A stretch of DNA of 64,000 nt from Chlamydiales bacterium STE3 (lineage in GTDB: Bacteria > Chlamydiota > Chlamydiia > Chlamydiales > Parachlamydiaceae). Where the stretch lies: positions 1 through 64,000 of the forward strand of contig VKHO01000042.1 in assembly GCA_011125455.1 (NCBI GenBank), given 5' to 3'. The notes under the pieces are model-generated. The model was not told the DNA's origin. It searched no databases and saw nothing but the letters and a program-made list of their open reading frames with translations. Shown here piece after piece: positions 26,447-35,590 of the stretch (positions within the stretch are counted from its first letter, which is position 1; each line of letters begins with the position of its first letter). The position numbers and the translations under genes were made by a program.

Positions 26447-27706
26447 ATGTGCGCGCAACACTCAAAATCACGTTTTTTTTCTTTTAACTTTCTCTTGGCC
26501 ATTGCCGTTGTTTTGGGGACCTGTCTAGGATGGTTGCACATTCCCGCGGCTGAGTCAGCAGCAGCTGTTATCTCAGAAGTTTTTATGAGGCTTTTAAAAC
26601 TGGTGAGCCTTCCGATTATCTTTCTCTCGATTGTTTCGACAGCCTCGAGCATGAACAATGTGGATGAGATTAAATTTTTGGGTAAAAAAGTTCTCAAATA
26701 CACTTTGATTACAACAGTTTTATCGGCAACTGTCGCTCTTATTTTATTTTGGGTCTTGGATCCAGTGCGTGGGGTCGAAAACGTTGGCGTTGAAATGAAT
26801 ATGGATAGCAGGAGCTATGCAGAGTATCTGGTTCAAGCGATCCCATCGAATGCGATTCAACCTTTTCTTGAGAATAATGTCATTGGAGTGATGATGATGG
26901 CAATGTTACTCAGTCTTGCATCGCTTGGTCTTGGTTCAGAAAACCGCGCTCATTTGCATTCCCTTTTTTCAAGTCTTTTTGCTGCTGTATTGCGCATCAT
27001 TACTTGGATCATAGCTATCATGCCTTTAGCTATTGGTGCATTTATTATCTTGTTTATAAAGGATCTACGAGGGGGCTTAGAAGTTAAAAACCTAGGGATC
27101 TATCTGGCTTGCGTCATCGTTGCTAACCTGATCCAAGGAGGCTTAGTCCTTCCTGTGCTTCTTAAGCTAAAGGGAATTTCCCCCATTAAACTTGTCAAGG
27201 CAATGATGCCAGCGCTCTCCATTGCCTTTTTTACTAAGTCCTCCAATGCTGCATTGCCACTAGCCATGAAATGTGCCGAAGAACGCGCTAAAATACCACG
27301 CACAATTGCGGGATTTTCTTTTCCCCTTTGCACAACAATTAATATGAATGGATGTGCAGCTTTTATTTTGATTACTGTTTTATTTGTGGCGATGAGCAAT
27401 GGAATGACTTTTTCGCCAATGGAGATGATTGGGTTTCTATTTATTTCTGTTGTTACCGCTGTGGGAAATGCAGGTGTCCCAATGGGCTGCTACTTTTTAT
27501 CCAGCGCAATTTTGGCGGCTATGAACGTTCCGCTTAACATTTTAGGCGTCATTTTACCTTTCTATGCCTTTATTGACATGTTGGAAACGGCGATCAACGT
27601 TTGGTCGGATTCTTGCGTGACTGCTGTTGTCCACAAAGAAGTTACTGAAAACGCTGGATATGGCATTTCTAACCGGGCTGAGGCTATATCTACAAGTTCT
27701 GCCTGA
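26447..27706 (+). CDS. gltP: dicarboxylate/amino acid:cation symporter
   Basis: A protein of about 419 residues of the DAACS (SDF, GltP/GLT) family. Two re-entrant loop signatures are visible: 'FFTKSSNAALPLAMKCAE' in HP1 and 'FPLCTTINMNGCAAFI' in TM7, with 'AVGNAGVPMGCYFLSSA' in HP2. It takes up glutamate, aspartate or C4-dicarboxylates with Na+ or H+. The ATG at 26447 is preferred over a TTG at 26423. The gene is monocistronic, 49 bp after yggS. Substrate choice cannot be told. Confidence 0.92.
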   Translation: MCAQHSKSRFFSFNFLLAIAVVLGTCLGWLHIPAAESAAAVISEVFMRLLKLVSLPIIFLSIVSTASSMNNVDEIKFLGKKVLKYTLITTVLSATVALILFWVLDPVRGVENVGVEMNMDSRSYAEYLVQAIPSNAIQPFLENNVIGVMMMAMLLSLASLGLGSENRAHLHSLFSSLFAAVLRIITWIIAIMPLAIGAFIILFIKDLRGGLEVKNLGIYLACVIVANLIQGGLVLPVLLKLKGISPIKLVKAMMPALSIAFFTKSSNAALPLAMKCAEERAKIPRTIAGFSFPLCTTINMNGCAAFILITVLFVAMSNGMTFSPMEMIGFLFISVVTAVGNAGVPMGCYFLSSAILAAMNVPLNILGVILPFYAFIDMLETAINVWSDSCVTAVVHKEVTENAGYGISNRAEAISTSSA

Positions 27707-27846
27707 AAATATAGAGTAATGGGATTTTTTCAATAAAGTTCTGCTTTTTAAAATAGTTTGTTATATGAAGCAGTTTTAGTGTTAAAGTGATCAAATTGCA
27801 AATTTAAAACAATCTCGCTAAGATGGCCCATTTACAGGAATCATTT

Positions 27847-28881
27847 ATGGATGAACATTCTCCTAAATTCTTTAATGGAGATAGAAAAGAACTTTTTCGA
27901 AAAATTGGTCAAGAAAGGCTTGTAAAAATTTTGCAGCGAATGCTTCTTATCCGTAATTTTGAAACACGTGCTGAGGCGGCTTATCAACAAGGAAAAATCG
28001 GCGGTTTTTTTCATTCTTACATTGGGCAAGAAGCGATTCAAACCGCATCTGTAGAAGCAATGGGGGAAGAAAATTGGTGGGTGACATCCTATCGGTGCCA
28101 TGCTCTCGCCCTTCTGCTTGGTGCAACACCCAATGAAATTATGGCAGAACTTTATGGCCGCATAACGGGTAATGCCAAAGGCCGTGGGGGATCGATGCAT
28201 CTCTATACTAAACGGTTGCTTGGCGGTTTTGGGATAGTTGGCGGTCAGTTGCCTATAGCAACAGGTGCAGCATTTACCCTTAAATATACGGATAATAAAA
28301 AAGAAGTGGCTGTCTGCTATTTAGGCGATGGGGCTGTAGCGCAAGGAGCTTTTCACGAGTCTTTAAATCTGGCTTCTCTTTGGCAGCTTCCTTGCATTTT
28401 TGTGATTGAAAACAATAAATGGGGAATGGGCACAGCTGTCAATCGTGCTTTAACAAATAAGCTGATCGCTGAGGAAAAAGCCTCGGGATATAATATAAAA
28501 GGCTATACCTTTGATGGCATGGATTTTATCGATTGCTATGCTGGGTTTAAACATGTTCACGAGGAAGTGTTAGCAAATTCTAGGCCTGTTTTGATCGAAG
28601 TTTTGGCGGAACGATTTAAGGGTCACTCCATTTCTGATCCAGGACTCTACCGTTCAAAAGAACAACTCAAAAATTCTATGACGCGAGACCCTATAAGCCT
28701 TCTTCAGAATGACTTGCTCGAGCTGAACGTGATTGATGAAGCGGAGATTAAGAAAATCGATAAAGAATGTCGGGAAAGTGTTATTACAGCCATGAAATTT
28801 GCAGAAGAAAGTCCATGGCCGGATCCCCATACCTTGGAGAAAGATGTCTTTGCCCCTGAGCCAGAGGAGATCTTTGAATGA
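27847..28881 (+). CDS. pdhA: pyruvate dehydrogenase E1 component, alpha subunit
   Basis: E1 alpha binds thiamine diphosphate and decarboxylates pyruvate. The protein shows 'GGFFHSYIGQEAI', 'KGRGGSMHLY' and the TPP motif 'GDGAVAQGAFHESLN' ending in 'IENNKWGMGTAV', with the phosphorylation-loop-like 'GHSISDPGLYR'. The ATG at 27847 follows ACAGGAA at good distance; the longer start at 27823 lacks this. It is the first gene of pdhABC and overlaps pdhB by 4 bp. Length is normal for the heterotetrameric E1 type. Confidence 0.94.
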   Translation: MDEHSPKFFNGDRKELFRKIGQERLVKILQRMLLIRNFETRAEAAYQQGKIGGFFHSYIGQEAIQTASVEAMGEENWWVTSYRCHALALLLGATPNEIMAELYGRITGNAKGRGGSMHLYTKRLLGGFGIVGGQLPIATGAAFTLKYTDNKKEVAVCYLGDGAVAQGAFHESLNLASLWQLPCIFVIENNKWGMGTAVNRALTNKLIAEEKASGYNIKGYTFDGMDFIDCYAGFKHVHEEVLANSRPVLIEVLAERFKGHSISDPGLYRSKEQLKNSMTRDPISLLQNDLLELNVIDEAEIKKIDKECRESVITAMKFAEESPWPDPHTLEKDVFAPEPEEIFE

Positions 28882-29858
28882 ACACACAAGTCATTGATAT
28901 AAGAGAAGCTTTAAAACAAGCAATCGATGAAGAGATGGCGCGTGATGAGCGCGTTTTTATTATGGGCGAAGAAGTTGCTGAGTACAATGGTGCGTATAAA
29001 GTCACTAAAGGGCTTTTAGATAAGTGGGGACCAAAGCGTGTCATTGACACTCCGATTGCAGAGCTTGGATTTGTAGGCTTAGGTATTGGCGCGGCGATGA
29101 CAGGGCTTAGGCCTATCGTGGAATTTATGAGCTTTAATTTTTCTTTCGTTGCGGCAGACCAAATCATCTCCAATGCAGCTAAAATGTACTACATGTCGGG
29201 AAATCGCTTTTCCGTTCCTATTGTATTTAGAGGACCAAATGGCGCTGCTGCACAAGTTTCTAGCCAACACTCGCATTGTGTGGAAGCTTTGTATGGTGTT
29301 TTGCCAGGCCTCATTATTGTGGCACCAAGCAACCCATACGATGCAAAAGGTCTTTTAAAATCTTCGATTCGAAGCAATAATCCTGTTTTATTTTTAGAAT
29401 CTGAGCTTTCCTATGGCGATAAAGGAGAGGTCCCTACGGAAGAATATCTCGTCCCGATTGGTAAAGCCAAAGTTGTATGCGAAGGTAAAGATGTGACCAT
29501 TGTTTCCCATAGTCGAATGGTTGTTATGAGCCAGAAAGTCGTAGCGGAACTGGCTTCTCAAGGCATCTCTGCTGAGCTAATCGATCTGAGAACAATCCGT
29601 CCATTAGACATTGCTACCATTGCAGCTTCTGTCAAAAAAACGGGCCGTTGTGTCCTCGTAGAAGAAGGGCACTATTTTAGTGGGATTGCTGCCGAAGTCG
29701 GCTTTGAAATTATGGAACAGTGCTTCGATTATCTGGATGCTCCACTAGAAAGAGTGTGTCAAAAAGAGACCCCCATGCCTTATTCTAAGGTGCTTGAACT
29801 GGAAACAATGCCCACTGTTGCACGCATCATTGCTGCTGTGAAAAAAACACTGTTATAA
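28878..29858 (+). CDS. pdhB: pyruvate dehydrogenase E1 component, beta subunit
   Basis: The 326-residue E1 beta subunit forms the alpha2beta2 tetramer with PdhA. Typical blocks are 'MGEEVAEYNGAYKVTKGL', 'DTPIAELGFVGLGIGAAMTG' and 'QHSHCVEALYGVLPGLIIVAP'. The ATGA overlap with pdhA shows translational coupling. It is followed 17 bp later by the E2 gene with a strong AAGGAG site. Lpd (E3) is not in this window. Confidence 0.95.
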   Translation: MNTQVIDIREALKQAIDEEMARDERVFIMGEEVAEYNGAYKVTKGLLDKWGPKRVIDTPIAELGFVGLGIGAAMTGLRPIVEFMSFNFSFVAADQIISNAAKMYYMSGNRFSVPIVFRGPNGAAAQVSSQHSHCVEALYGVLPGLIIVAPSNPYDAKGLLKSSIRSNNPVLFLESELSYGDKGEVPTEEYLVPIGKAKVVCEGKDVTIVSHSRMVVMSQKVVAELASQGISAELIDLRTIRPLDIATIAASVKKTGRCVLVEEGHYFSGIAAEVGFEIMEQCFDYLDAPLERVCQKETPMPYSKVLELETMPTVARIIAAVKKTLL

Positions 29859-29875
29859 GAAGGAGTTTTTTTGTT

Positions 29876-31099
29876 ATGCCATTCACCGTTACTATGCCCA
29901 AGCTTTCTCCAACTATGGAAACGGGCGTTATCGCTCAATGGCATAAGAAAGAGGGAGAACATGTCCAAGCTGGAGATGTGCTGCTTGAAGTAGCAACAGA
30001 TAAAGCGACAGTAGAACATACTGCTTTAGATGAAGGGTGGTTACGAAAGATCCTTGTGGGAGAAGGCGTAGAAGCAGATGTCAATCAACCGATAGCGATT
30101 TTTACTGAAGAGGAGAATGAAAGCATTGAAGGGTATACTTCAGGTGAATCATCTGTCGCAGAACCTAAGGGTGAAATTGCGCTTGAAAAGCAAAAAGCAG
30201 CAGTGCACAACACTCTTCAGCAAGAAACTCCATCAGTATTAAAAAAACAAGAACGTATTTTTGTTTCCCCCTTAGCTAAGAAGATTGCTCAAGAAAAAGG
30301 TATCGATCTTACCGAAATTCAAGGTTCTGGACCAAGAAATCGTATCGTTTCAAGAGACCTTGAAGTAGCAACTACCAAAAAAGTATCAGACCATACAGTC
30401 CTTCACCCTGCATCAGGTACATTTGAAGAAATTACCCTTTCTCCCGTTAGGAAAATCATCGCCGAGCGTTTACAAGAAGCGAAATCTACTATTCCTCATT
30501 TTTATGTTGAAAAAAGCATTGATGCATCAGCTCTTCTAAAATTGCGAGAAGAGTTAGCAAAGCATGATCTTAAAGTTTCCATAAATGATTTAGTTACAAA
30601 AGGCGTAGCTTTAGCTTTAAAAAAACATCCTGTGATCAACTCAGGGTTTGACGCTAAGAAAAAAATGATTTTAAATTATCAGACAATAGATATCTCTATC
30701 GCTGTTAGTGTTGAGGGGGGATTAATCACTCCCATAGTGCGCAATGCGGATTTAAAAGAGCTACGGGAAATTTCTTCAGAGATCAAAGTTCTTGCTAAAA
30801 AAGCGCGAGAGGGCAAATTACAGCCACAAGAATTCCAAGGTGGTTCATTTACGATTTCCAATCTCGGAATGTTTGGAGTAAAGAGTTTTCAAGCTATTAT
30901 TAATCCTCCTCAAGCAGCCATTTTAGCTGTTAGTGGTATCTTAGATATTCCCGTTGTTAAAGATGGCGTTGTTATTCCAGGGAAGGTGATGAATGTCACT
31001 ATTTCTGTTGACCATCGTGTAATTGATGGAGTTGCTGCTGCAGAGTTTTTAGCTTCCCTAAAGCATATTCTTGAAAATCCTCTTGCCTTAATCATCTAA
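29876..31099 (+). CDS. pdhC: dihydrolipoamide acetyltransferase (PDH E2)
   Basis: The 407-residue E2 core has a single lipoyl domain with lipoylated K43 in 'VATDKATVEH', an E1/E3-binding domain at about 127-162 ('VSPLAKKIAQEKGIDLTEI'), and the acetyltransferase domain ending with the catalytic 'DHRVIDG' (His380). It transfers acetyl groups to CoA as the scaffold of the PDH complex. It is the last gene of the operon. No good terminator is seen in the 160 bp after it. Confidence 0.95.
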   Translation: MPFTVTMPKLSPTMETGVIAQWHKKEGEHVQAGDVLLEVATDKATVEHTALDEGWLRKILVGEGVEADVNQPIAIFTEEENESIEGYTSGESSVAEPKGEIALEKQKAAVHNTLQQETPSVLKKQERIFVSPLAKKIAQEKGIDLTEIQGSGPRNRIVSRDLEVATTKKVSDHTVLHPASGTFEEITLSPVRKIIAERLQEAKSTIPHFYVEKSIDASALLKLREELAKHDLKVSINDLVTKGVALALKKHPVINSGFDAKKKMILNYQTIDISIAVSVEGGLITPIVRNADLKELREISSEIKVLAKKAREGKLQPQEFQGGSFTISNLGMFGVKSFQAIINPPQAAILAVSGILDIPVVKDGVVIPGKVMNVTISVDHRVIDGVAAAEFLASLKHILENPLALII

Positions 31100-31260
31100 A
31101 GAATAAGCGCTAATGACCCAAGAATCTTCTTTGCCTATCTAAAACTGCTTGAATTTTCTTGTTCACTAACCCTTCTTTATAATTAGTAGCAATACAAGCC
31201 AGAACCTTTGGCTGCACTACGGCTTGATCTCCGATTTAAGTAATAGCGCTTGACGCTTTT

Positions 31261-32082
31261 TCAATGAATCCACAAGGATGAATGAAACCTTTGATAAATC
31301 TGAGAAAATTTGTTCAAGATTTCTGTTAAATCTGGCCTCTTTGTGGGATCTAATATCAAAATAAATTTTGCCATGTCTTGCAAAGCTAGATGAAAAGGGC
31401 TCGAGGATAGAGAATCATCACTTTTTATAAAAACCAAGTCATGAAATTCCCTTTGCTGGATTAAACTATATGTCATAGCAGAGTCTAGTTGGTTCATGCG
31501 GTCAATAAAAAAGAAGCGATCTCCATATATTAATTCATAGAACATAATTCCTAGTGACCAGATATCTGAGGAAGGGGCTGACATAAAATCAAACACTTGT
31601 AACTTAAATAAAGCTTTGATTTCATTTAGCTGTTTTTTGATCACCAACGTTTTTTCTTGATTTTGAAGTTTTTGAAAAAAATAGCAATCAGTGAGGTAAG
31701 CCCACCCAATGTATCTTTCTGGCGCTATATACTCCCCAAAACCAGTTAAGTGGATAGGCTTGCGAGATTGGTATTCTTCAATAATTTTGTTTTTTAGAGA
31801 GCGCTGATTTCTCGCTGTTTCTAGGTCAGAAATTCTTGCTCTCTTGTTAAAAAGAAGAATATTGTCTGGTTTAATATCTCCATGAACTAGTTCTTTTTCA
31901 TGCATTTGGCGCATGGCCAGAAGGATATCCTGGAAAATTTGCAGACCTTGCATGTGATTTTCTACTGTGGGAGAGGAACGTAACCTATCAATGAATTGCA
32001 TGAAGCTTCCCTCAGTGCTAAATAGGCTCATGTAGCGAAGTTTGTGAGGAATGCGATTTGAATCATGGTAAATTGGCATCAC
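31261..32082 (-). pseudogene. protein-kinase-like C-lobe, probably a broken gene
   Basis: The 273-residue frame contains the catalytic loop 'HGDIKPDN' (67-74), an activation-segment end 'APE' (120-122) and 'DIWSLGIMFYEL' (173-184), typical of Ser/Thr protein kinases. The DFG motif is altered to 'SDLE' (85-88) and no ATP-binding lysine or glycine loop is present. In frame upstream, residues reading 'LSHEIKNLKFLEGSTHV' continue the N-lobe until a stop at about 32150. The true N-terminus is in another frame (32142-32576). The gene is thus probably frameshifted. It may have coded a host-directed kinase or pseudokinase. Confidence 0.6.
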
Positions 32083-32141
32083 ATGAGTAGAACCTTCTAG
32101 AAATTTTAGGTTTTTAATTTCGTGGCTAAGTTGATGGTAGG

Positions 32142-32576
32142 CTAGGGGCTATTTTTTGGAGAAGAGTAAACAAGGAATAGAGAGAGCTGCTTGATATCTA
32201 TTGCGAGTCGAAACTTTTTGAGTTTATCAAAATGTAAATATAATTTTGTTAAAGCATATAAGTTCCCGGAATAATCTGTTAAAAAGCTAATTCCTGGATT
32301 TAATGCATATTTTGTCAGCTCGAATGGATACCCTTCTTCAGGGGAACCTCTTCGCTTGAAATAGGCATTCCTAGGGAGTTTATCTAATTTAGTCGAAGGC
32401 ATTAGCTCTCTAAGCAGTAGAATTTCCCATAATTGTTTCTTTTCGCTAGAAGAGAGGGGATGCGTGCAAAACGTCTTTTCAATAATTTGTACAAGCCACC
32501 CAAAATTTAAACATGCATGGCTGTTTTTTTGTAAAAGAGGACATTTTTGCGCAGCAAAAAAAGAGTCAGCATTCAT
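32142..32576 (-). CDS. upstream part of the broken kinase gene or separate unknown ORF
   Basis: The 144-residue frame has no domain I can name. It contains 'ALNPGISFLTDYSGNLYAL' (around 93-111), loosely like a kinase N-lobe strand pair but without a clear catalytic lysine. It ends just where the reading frame of the kinase-like gene begins, in a different frame. The pair could be one gene split by a frameshift or a fusion never made. Start ATG with AGAAGG-like purines upstream. Confidence 0.45.
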   Translation of the reverse strand: MNADSFFAAQKCPLLQKNSHACLNFGWLVQIIEKTFCTHPLSSSEKKQLWEILLLRELMPSTKLDKLPRNAYFKRRGSPEEGYPFELTKYALNPGISFLTDYSGNLYALTKLYLHFDKLKKFRLAIDIKQLSLFLVYSSPKNSP

Positions 32577-33326
32577 CCTTCTTAAAATTTCTGGAGGTCA
32601 ATTTATAACATTATCAGACGTTAAAAAACTTTTTATACTCATATTAAACTAAAAAACCCTTATTCATTTTCTATTGATTTTAATTAATCATTGTAAACAT
32701 TTTGTTGAGTTAATGATTAATTTTTGTTAATTAAGCTTCTGATTGTTAACGACTTAAGTTTAAAGACAAAAGTGCTTTTAGATATTGGTAATAAACTTGT
32801 CTAATCAATAGATACTGGGATTTTAAAATGTGCAAATCTGCTGCACCATACTTTTTTATTTGTATGTATTTTCGAGCTTCCTGCTCGAATGAGGGAGGCT
32901 TATGAGTCAAAGAAAAGATAGAAGAAAGATGTGAAAGGGGTGATGTAATAGCAAACTACTGCTTTCTCCGAATTCTTACGTATAGAAGAGGATTCTAAGG
33001 CAGTTATTGATGAATAGAGCACATCTCTTTTCTAGGATCTTAGCAATATAAAATAGTCTATTTCTGCTGAAGAGACTGAATAGATTTGTACGAAGAGTAA
33101 TAGTAAAAGCCGTTATAGGAGGCCAGTTCATTAAATTGCGCATTTTGAAGCACTAAGGTATTTGATTTTCCATCGTTGGAAAGGAACGCAAACTTTCGAT
33201 GAATTCTTTGAGGCTTTTTTCATTGCTAAATAGGTTTGCATATAATTATTCTGTAAACCTTGAACCCAGCTTAAATCCCATCTCTAAACTAATATGCAGT
33301 CTATTCAATTGCAAGAGGATGCATTG
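32577..33326. other. decayed AT-rich stretch of 750 bp
   Basis: No intact gene. The first 200 bp are extremely AT-rich and may hold the promoter of the minus-strand kinase remnant. A fragment of a second kinase gene lies at 33153-33245. The remainder shows no open frame of note. Confidence 0.5.
33153..33245 (-). pseudogene. remnant of a kinase paralog
   Basis: The minus strand reads 'LYANLFSNEKSLKEFIESLR' followed by 'SFPTMENQ', then a stop. The kinase-like gene 1.1 kb away has 'RYMSLFSTEGSFMQFIDRLR' followed by 'SSPTVENH' at the same place. The match shows that at least two related kinase genes once stood here in the same orientation. Confidence 0.65.
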
Positions 33327-33564
33327 ATGCAATCAAAAAAATCTACTTGTTTTTGGTATGGTTACCTTGCTAACAGGATCATCGTTACAAGCTGCTAATG
33401 GAGGAAATGGCGATATTGAACATAATGACGTTGTCATGGCGGTAATAGTAATTCTGGATATGGGGGGAGGTGGATTGGAAGATGGCGGTAGAGAGGTGGC
33501 TATGGAGGCAGAAGGCCAGAAGGAAATGGAAGCAATGGGCAAGTTGGTAAAAAGAGATAACTAA
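33327..33564 (+). pseudogene. frameshifted glycine-rich secreted protein gene
   Basis: An ATG at 33327 is followed by a run of seven A residues. Removing one A would join the start to a signal-peptide-like frame 'LVFGMVTLLTGSSLQAANGG'. Further on, Gly/Asn-rich peptides such as 'GGNSNSGYGG' and 'RGGYGGRRPEGNGSNG' lie in another frame, with a run of six G residues between frame changes. The gene is thus a frameshifted relative of the next gene, or a phase-variable one. As read, the ATG at 33358 gives a 68-residue frame that is unlikely to be the native product. Confidence 0.5.
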
Positions 33565-33578
33565 AGGAACTCTAACAA

Positions 33579-33851
33579 ATGAAAATCACTAAAATTTTAT
33601 ATGTGTTAATTGGGTGTATGCTCGCTATGTTTTTTTCAGTAGAAGCATATGAAAGAAAATATTCAAGTTGTGTTGAATCTCAGAGGACAAACGACGGAAA
33701 AAATGGCTATCCAGGATGCCTTGAAGATGGAGAAAATAGAGAAGATGGGCAAATGGGTAAGGATGGCCAAGACGGGGGTTACGGCGGTAATGGGGGTGGA
33801 AGTGTTTATGGAAATGGTGGTGATGGTGGAAATGGGGGAGATGCTGAATAA
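33579..33851 (+). CDS. small glycine-rich secreted protein
   Basis: The 90-residue protein has a signal peptide ending near residue 23 ('FFSVEA') and two cysteines. The Gly/Asp/Asn-rich tail contains 'DGQMGKDGQDGGYGGNGGGS' and further GGDGG repeats. The tail has collagen-like G-x-x spacing in part. It may be a surface or matrix protein; no named family is recognised. It directly follows a frameshifted relative, suggesting a small tandem family. ATG start, weak ribosome-binding site. Confidence 0.6.
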   Translation: MKITKILYVLIGCMLAMFFSVEAYERKYSSCVESQRTNDGKNGYPGCLEDGENREDGQMGKDGQDGGYGGNGGGSVYGNGGDGGNGGDAE

Positions 33852-33914
33852 AATTTAAGTGAGAAATACCCTATTTCTGCATCGCTTTTTTTATCATTAC
33901 CAGTTTAGAGCTGC

Positions 33915-34958
33915 CTAATTCTCTAGCTTTGCGAGGCGCTCTTCTAAGGATTTAATGCGCTCATAATACTTTTGAATGCTTCTTAATTGGACTGCATTGC
34001 GGTTGTAGTCTTCTAAGGGGATTGCTGGTATCCCGCCATATTTTCCGGGTTTTTGGAGGGATTTGGAAACGCCAGAACATCCTGCTACGACGACACCATC
34101 CGCAAGTTTGAGGTGTCCTGCCACGGCAACTTGGCCAGCAAGAACAACATGTCGGCCTGTTTTGGTGGAGCCTGCGATGCCAGTTTGGCCAATGATAATA
34201 TTGTCCTGGCCAACTTCAACGCCATGACCAATCTGCACCAAATTATCCACTTTGCTGCCACGTCCTATTTTTGTTGTCTTAAACCTGGAACGGTCAATGG
34301 TCGTGTTGGCACCGATTTCAACATCATCCTCAATAGTTACTGTTCCTACTTGGTTGAGTTTAATATGTCGGCCCTCTTTGTCGGTTGTATAACCAAAGCC
34401 ACAAGAACCAATGACTGCACCCGGTTGAATCGTTACACGATTGCCAATAAGGCAACGTTCTCGAATGGTGACATGGGGGTGAATCAGACAACTCTCACCT
34501 AAAACGCTGTTGGGTCCAATATAAACATGGGCACCGATTGTGGTACTTTTCTCAAGGATCACATTCTTGTCAATCACAGCAAAAGGTCCAATAGCGACAT
34601 TGCTAGCGACTTTAGCAGAAGGGTGAACGATAGCTGTCGGATGAATGCCTTCAAATCCTGTTAGTTCGGAAGCATTTTCAGAAAAGAGTTCTACAATTTT
34701 TTGAAACGCACGGGAAGGGTTTTCTGTAACTAGAAAATTACGCCCATCCATTAATGGCGTTTTATCGTCGATAAAAATAACGCCAGCTTCTGATCTCTTC
34801 ATCATCTGCTCATAGCGTGGATTGGCAAGAAAGGAGGCATCATCAGCTTTGGCTGTCTCTAAGTCAGCAACATTTGTAATGCGGTGCTGAGCGTTTCCAG
34901 ATATTTTGGACTGAGTAAGATGAGCTAGTTCCTCTAGGCTATAAGACTTTTGGAACAT
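33915..34958 (-). CDS. lpxD: UDP-3-O-acylglucosamine N-acyltransferase
   Basis: LpxD adds the second acyl chain to UDP-3-O-acylglucosamine in lipid A synthesis. The protein of about 347 residues has an N-terminal uridine-binding domain followed by many left-handed beta-helix hexapeptide repeats ('IGPFAVIDKNVILEKSTTIG', 'VQIGHGVEVG' with the catalytic His), and a C-terminal helix. The ATG at 34958 has a perfect AAGGAGG site; an upstream start would overlap ompH. Operon bamA - ompH - lpxD is the common chlamydial and proteobacterial order. Confidence 0.95.
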   Translation of the reverse strand: MFQKSYSLEELAHLTQSKISGNAQHRITNVADLETAKADDASFLANPRYEQMMKRSEAGVIFIDDKTPLMDGRNFLVTENPSRAFQKIVELFSENASELTGFEGIHPTAIVHPSAKVASNVAIGPFAVIDKNVILEKSTTIGAHVYIGPNSVLGESCLIHPHVTIRERCLIGNRVTIQPGAVIGSCGFGYTTDKEGRHIKLNQVGTVTIEDDVEIGANTTIDRSRFKTTKIGRGSKVDNLVQIGHGVEVGQDNIIIGQTGIAGSTKTGRHVVLAGQVAVAGHLKLADGVVVAGCSGVSKSLQKPGKYGGIPAIPLEDYNRNAVQLRSIQKYYERIKSLEERLAKLEN

Positions 34959-34980
34959 GGATGCCTCCTTTTGCGTTACC

Positions 34981-35568
34981 TTACTTAGTTGGAGCGATTG
35001 CTTTGGATTCTTCGTCAAATAGCTGGTCCATTTTGGCGGTCACTTTTGAAGAAACATCTAAAGCTTTGTTGTAGAAAAATGCACCTTCATCATTAAGAAG
35101 AAGATCATAATTTTCCTCTTTAGCAACTTGTTCTGCAGCTGTTCCTACATTTTCGGATAGTCCTTGAACAATTTTGAAGTTTGTCTGTTGTAAAGATTGG
35201 TAATATTGTGTTTGCATTTGGCTCATTTCTTGGCTCAATGCTCTAAATTTACGCTTTAGCTCAGTTTCTGCTTCAGCAGACATCAAATCTAATTGGTCAG
35301 GATCATTCAGCTTTTCTGCTAATGCGCTCAATTCCTTATCTTTTTCTTCAAGGACATCTTCGAGCTTCTTCTTCATCGCCTCGAAAGTGTCTTGCTCTTG
35401 CTTGCCGATCTTGGAGTCTTCCACGCATCTTTTAAAGTTGATCATTCCGATCTTAAGCGCTTTTTGTGTTGTTGTCGAAGCACTTTCAGTAGGGGCTGCA
35501 GCCATCAGCATGTAGGATGACACTAATAACGCAGACATTTTTAAAATTTTAAAAGAAATCCTTTTCAT
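34981..35568 (-). CDS. skp: OmpH/Skp-family periplasmic chaperone
   Basis: A Skp-like protein with a signal peptide (to about residue 28) and a long coiled-coil region rich in Glu/Lys/Gln ('DTFEAMKKKLEDVLEEKDKE'). Skp trimers hold unfolded outer-membrane proteins on the way to BamA. Two ATG codons stand in tandem; the second (35568) has the better spacing to AAGGAG. It lies between bamA and lpxD, overlapping neither, and is surely co-transcribed with them. Confidence 0.88.
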   Translation of the reverse strand: MKRISFKILKMSALLVSSYMLMAAAPTESASTTTQKALKIGMINFKRCVEDSKIGKQEQDTFEAMKKKLEDVLEEKDKELSALAEKLNDPDQLDLMSAEAETELKRKFRALSQEMSQMQTQYYQSLQQTNFKIVQGLSENVGTAAEQVAKEENYDLLLNDEGAFFYNKALDVSSKVTAKMDQLFDEESKAIAPTK

Positions 35569-35590
35569 CATTACTCCTTGCAATGAATAA

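Noticed and set aside
33358-33564. 68-residue ORF as an independent gene
   Set aside because: Its frame begins inside a signal-peptide-like sequence whose likely ATG (33327) is one base out of frame, and Gly-rich sequence lies in another frame. It is better read as part of a frameshifted gene.
33862-33890. Terminator after the glycine-rich gene
   Set aside because: AGAAATA-ccc-TATTTCT can form a stem, but the T-tract comes about eight bases later and the stem is AT-rich, so it is too weak to call.
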